From: Candidatus Methanoperedens sp.
GTDB taxonomy: Archaea; Halobacteriota; Methanosarcinia; Methanosarcinales; Methanoperedenaceae
NCBI GenBank assembly: GCA_023249275.1
Contig: JAHFCV010000141.1
Span: 1 to 6,199 of the forward strand
Direction of reading: 5' to 3'
Length of the DNA stretch: 6,199 bases
Shown here: positions 4,619-6,199 of the stretch, piece by piece
Position numbering within the stretch: the first letter of the stretch is position 1
Layout: each line of letters begins with the position of its first letter
Notes under the pieces: generated by a model
Seen by the model: the letters and a program-made list of their open reading frames with translations, nothing else
The model's database searches: none
What the model was told of the DNA's origin: nothing
Made by a program: the position numbers and the translations under genes

Positions 4619-4665
4619 CAAAAAAATAAAAAATAGAATGAAAAGAAAGGAACTTTTACATTCTA
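4619..4665 (-). terminator. Stem and T-run terminator of the small membrane protein gene
   Basis: On the minus strand, starting at the stop codon, TAGAATG-T-AAAAG (4665-4653) pairs with CTTTTCATTCTA (4645-4634), a 12-bp stem with one bulged T and a 7-base loop. It is followed directly by a T-rich run (4633-4619). This looks like an intrinsic terminator and supports an independent transcript. Confidence 0.75.
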
Positions 4666-4809
4666 CCTGAAAGCTTTTGCTATATCGAGGATTGTCTGTT
4701 TGACTGGCGGAAATGCTGTTGCGACCAAAATTATGATCAACAACACTATAAGAGCCATCGCCAGTGGCGCAATGTAGGCATCCTCGTTGTGTTTTAAGTT
4801 TTTACCCAT
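4663..4809 (-). CDS. 48-residue single-span membrane protein of unknown family
   Basis: This short gene encodes 48 residues: a charged N-terminus (M-G-K-N-L-K-H-N-E-D), a single hydrophobic span (about 13-33, P-L-A-M-A-L-I-V-L-L-I-I-I-L-V-A), a P-P turn and a short amphipathic basic helix (K-Q-T-I-L-D-I-A-K-A-F-R). A near-perfect ribosome binding site (GAGGTGA) lies 5 bases before the ATG. A stem with T-run begins at its stop codon, and TATA-like stretches lie upstream, so I believe it is expressed. I do not recognise the family. The N-E-D-A-Y-I-A-P then hydrophobic pattern faintly recalls archaeal pilin N-termini (E-D-A-V-S-P-V-I), but a class III signal motif is not clear. It might instead be a small subunit of a membrane complex. 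It diverges from the M24 peptidase gene across about 500 bases. Confidence 0.8.
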   Translation of the reverse strand: MGKNLKHNEDAYIAPLAMALIVLLIIILVATAFPPVKQTILDIAKAFR

Positions 4810-4814
4810 CGTTT

Positions 4815-4821
4815 TCACCTC
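4815..4821 (-). promoter_or_regulatory. Strong ribosome binding site of the 48-residue gene
   Basis: The minus strand reads GAGGTGA, 5 bases before the ATG at 4809. It is among the strongest sites in the window and is the main evidence that this short frame is translated. Confidence 0.8.
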
Positions 4822-4880
4822 GTCTGGGTTATTTTTTCTTCGGAATCTATGCTAACTCAGATGCCGCCTTGAAAAATGGA

Positions 4881-4902
4881 ATTTTATATTGTATTATATA
4901 TC
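4881..4902 (-). promoter_or_regulatory. Candidate TATA region of the 48-residue gene
   Basis: On the minus strand gatatataatac and aatataaaat are two overlapping TATA-like stretches. Transcription from them would start about 25 bases on, leaving a leader of roughly 50-65 bases. They adjoin the TTAATCG motif cluster, which could therefore act on this promoter. Confidence 0.5.
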
Positions 4903-4927
4903 GCTTAATCGGTTAATCGCTTAATCG
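4902..4927. repeat. Iterated TTAATCG motifs
   Basis: cgcttaatcg occurs at 4902-4911 and 4918-4927, with ggttaatcgc between them, so TTAATCG appears three times at 8-base steps (4905, 4913 and 4921). aatcggttaat (4907-4917) recurs exactly at 5031-5041. The regular spacing suggests a protein-binding cluster next to the small gene's promoter, though plain tandem duplication would also explain it. Confidence 0.6.
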
Positions 4928-4928
4928 A

Positions 4929-4993
4929 TATGTATATATACACACATACATACATACAGTATATACAGTATACAGTATATACAGTACATGTAC
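4929..4993. repeat. Low-complexity (TA/CA/cagta) simple repeat
   Basis: The run is built from tata, caca, catacata and then repeated acagtata units, ending in the palindrome gtacatgtac (4984-4993). It is a microsatellite-like tract with low melting stability and many TATA-like steps. I see no coding content. Confidence 0.75.
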
Positions 4994-5036
4994 CAATGTA
5001 TCGTTCCGTTATTTCATGGCGGAATGTCTGAATCGG

Positions 5037-5079
5037 TTAATATCGCAAACAAGGTCGTTACTCAAATTTGCGATATTAA
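5037..5079. repeat. Inverted repeat, 13-bp arms
   Basis: ttaatatcgcaaa (5037-5049) is the exact reverse complement of tttgcgatattaa (5067-5079), with 17 bases between. As RNA a G-U and a G-C pair extend the stem to 15. The arms contain the same TTAAT...CGC elements as the 4902-4927 cluster. It may be an operator for a dimeric regulator or a structured leader or RNA element; no T-run follows. Confidence 0.75.
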
Positions 5080-5161
5080 TCAACAGATTTTATTCTGCAT
5101 TCTCTTATAATACACCAAGATATTAATAAGCTATTCTATGGCGACCTGAAAGTAATCTCTA

Positions 5162-5186
5162 TTTATAAAAATACATCTATAAAAAG
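5162..5186 (+). promoter_or_regulatory. Candidate TATA elements of the M24 peptidase gene
   Basis: tttataaaaata (5162-5173) and ctataaaaag (5177-5186) are TATA-like on the plus strand. Transcription would start near 5190-5210, giving a leader of about 100-120 bases. A 7-bp perfect inverted repeat (gaagcac 5186-5192, gtgcttc 5206-5212) lies right where the start would fall and could be an operator or leader stem. Confidence 0.35.
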
Positions 5187-5311
5187 AAGCACTCGACAAA
5201 TGTGCGTGCTTCACTCTCATTATACTTCCTTAATGGCACAATATCCGCTCCCGCAAAAAGGATCAGTTTTATCGAAGGTAATATGTAGAATCATCTTCCT
5301 CATGGACTGGT

Positions 5312-6199
5312 ATGAAACTGGAACTTCCCGGCGCAGACGCTTACCTCATGGTCAGCGAAAGCGAGCACAACGCAGACATGTACTACGCGACTGGGTTTTT
5401 AGCTTATGATTCCTTCATATACCTTAATTCAGGAAGCGACAAGCTCCTTGTTTCTGATATGGAACTTGGGAGAGCCAGAAAAGAATCAAAAGTCCATGAT
5501 GTGATTCCTGCATCCAGATACAACATTATGGATAAGCTCCGAAAAAACAAGGACGCTGATGCTGCGTACTGCGAGATGATTATCGAATTCCTGCGCTCGG
5601 GGAACATAAAACGTATCGCAGTGCCATATAATTTCCCGGTGCAGCTTGCGGATTGCCTGCGAAAAGCAAGTTTTAGGGTTACGCCTGTCAAAAGCCCGTT
5701 TCGGGAAATGCGCGAGGTTAAAACACAAACTGAAATCAAAGCCATCGTGAAGGCGCAGAGAGCGGGCGAGCAGGCGCTGGCAGAAGGCATCAGCGCCATA
5801 AAAAATGCATCAATAAAGCATGATGCGCTCTGGCATGATGGTTCGCCCCTTAAAACAGACGATGTAAGGGCAATAATCGAGCGGTCTCTTCTTTCAAACG
5901 GCTGCGAGGCGGCAGATATTATTCTCGCATGCGGTAAAGGCAGTGCTGACCCGCACTGGCAGGGAGAAGGCGAAATGCTTGCGAATGAACCCATCGTTAT
6001 CGACATGGTGCCGCGCTCAAAAAAAGAGAGGTATTTTTCTGACATGACAAGGACTGTGATGCGCGGGGAACCTTCAGGGGAACTTCTGGATATGTACTCG
6101 GCAGTCAGGGATTCGCAGGCTGCCGCTATAAAAAAAATAAAAGCAGGGGTCAGCGGAAGCGATATTCACAACATCGTGTGCGATATTTTAGAGGAGAGG
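5312..6199 (+). CDS. M24-family metallopeptidase (Xaa-Pro dipeptidase/aminopeptidase-like), 3' end outside window
   Basis: The frame runs from ATG 5312 to the window edge without a stop, giving the first 296 residues. Residues 1-130 form a creatinase-like N-terminal domain (A-T-G-F near 27, A-V-P-Y-N-F-P near 104). A linker R-E-M-R-E-V-K-T-Q-T-E-I-K (about 130-142) leads into the pita-bread catalytic domain. This shows D-P-H-W (about 212-215), I-V-I-D-M-V (about 227-232, first metal Asp) and Y-F-S-D-M-T-R-T-V-M-R-G (about 239-250, second metal Asp). The remaining family ligands (His and two Glu) would lie beyond the edge. Family members cleave N-terminal residues next to proline in the cytoplasm using two metal ions. 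No other in-frame start exists after the TAA at 5279-5281, and no clear ribosome binding site is seen. The usual glycine-rich G-A after the first Asp is replaced by M-V-P. Confidence 0.92.
   Translation, partial: MKLELPGADAYLMVSESEHNADMYYATGFLAYDSFIYLNSGSDKLLVSDMELGRARKESKVHDVIPASRYNIMDKLRKNKDADAAYCEMIIEFLRSGNIKRIAVPYNFPVQLADCLRKASFRVTPVKSPFREMREVKTQTEIKAIVKAQRAGEQALAEGISAIKNASIKHDALWHDGSPLKTDDVRAIIERSLLSNGCEAADIILACGKGSADPHWQGEGEMLANEPIVIDMVPRSKKERYFSDMTRTVMRGEPSGELLDMYSAVRDSQAAAIKKIKAGVSGSDIHNIVCDILEER

Larger units (their letters stand above)
4810..5311. other. Divergent intergenic region, no convincing gene
   Basis: About 500 bases separate the 48-residue gene (minus) from the M24 peptidase gene (plus). 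The stretch holds the small gene's promoter, iterated TTAATCG motifs (4902-4927), an AT-rich simple repeat (4929-4993), a 13-bp-arm inverted repeat (5037-5079), and TATA-like stretches with a 7-bp stem before the peptidase gene (5162-5212). A frame of 28 codons at 5024-5110 and one beginning at 5200 were not accepted as genes. Confidence 0.7.

Noticed and set aside
5024..5110. 28-codon frame (M-S-E-S-V-N-I-A...) after GGCGGA
   Set aside because: The site before the ATG is weak and close. The frame runs through the 13-bp inverted repeat and has no independent support, so it was not called.
5200..5409. 69-codon frame on the plus strand starting at 5200
   Set aside because: Its second half overlaps the M24 gene out of frame with an arginine-rich junk sequence; there is no recognisable domain or ribosome binding site.
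5404..6045. 213-codon open frame on the minus strand
   Set aside because: It lies antisense over the M24 peptidase, whose motifs and codon pattern are clearly the real coding frame.

Overview
The window reads as archaeal chromosome, most probably a euryarchaeon of the Methanosarcinales/ANME type. Direct signs are an archaeal HMf-type histone, an archaeal Spt5 (NGN+KOW), a short archaeal SecE, an archaeal uL11, archaeal TATA elements and GGAGGTGA-type Shine-Dalgarno (SD) sites. The narrower lineage is inference from protein flavour and moderate base composition.

Left part (1-1510) is accessory. Bases 1-231 hold no gene I can support. A DUF6516/TumE-like toxin gene (232-522, +) stands without a visible antitoxin and may have a damaged 5' end. 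It converges on a minus-strand pair: a small putative antitoxin (1077-1313) and a PIN-domain VapC-like ribonuclease (592-1080), joined by an ATGA overlap. This pair is bracketed by two diverged direct repeats (524-590 and 1354-1424), the right one ending in a readable 3' coding remnant.

Centre (1511-2709, -) is the conserved secE-spt5-rplK cluster, coupling protein export, transcription elongation and ribosome synthesis. A TATA box and an unusually short leader precede secE, which starts with TTG. SecE and Spt5 overlap by ATGA. A perfect 20-bp palindrome sits between spt5 and rplK. The usual continuation (rplA, P0, rpl12) is absent; the TA pair follows instead.

The 548-base gap 2710-3257 holds divergent promoters, a family of CACAGAG-rich direct and inverted repeats, and several further hairpins, with no credible gene. 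To its right on the plus strand lie the histone (3258-3491), a dsRBD-less RNase III with altered active-site residues (3525-3959) and a membrane polyprenol/dolichol-kinase-like protein (3994-4554). These are spaced 33-34 bases apart and may be co-transcribed.

Right part: a 48-residue single-span membrane protein on the minus strand (4663-4809) has a strong SD, a candidate promoter and a terminator-like hairpin. The roughly 500-base gap 4810-5311 contains iterated TTAATCG motifs, an AT-rich simple repeat, and inverted repeats. An M24 (Xaa-Pro dipeptidase/aminopeptidase-like) gene then starts at 5312 and runs off the right edge.
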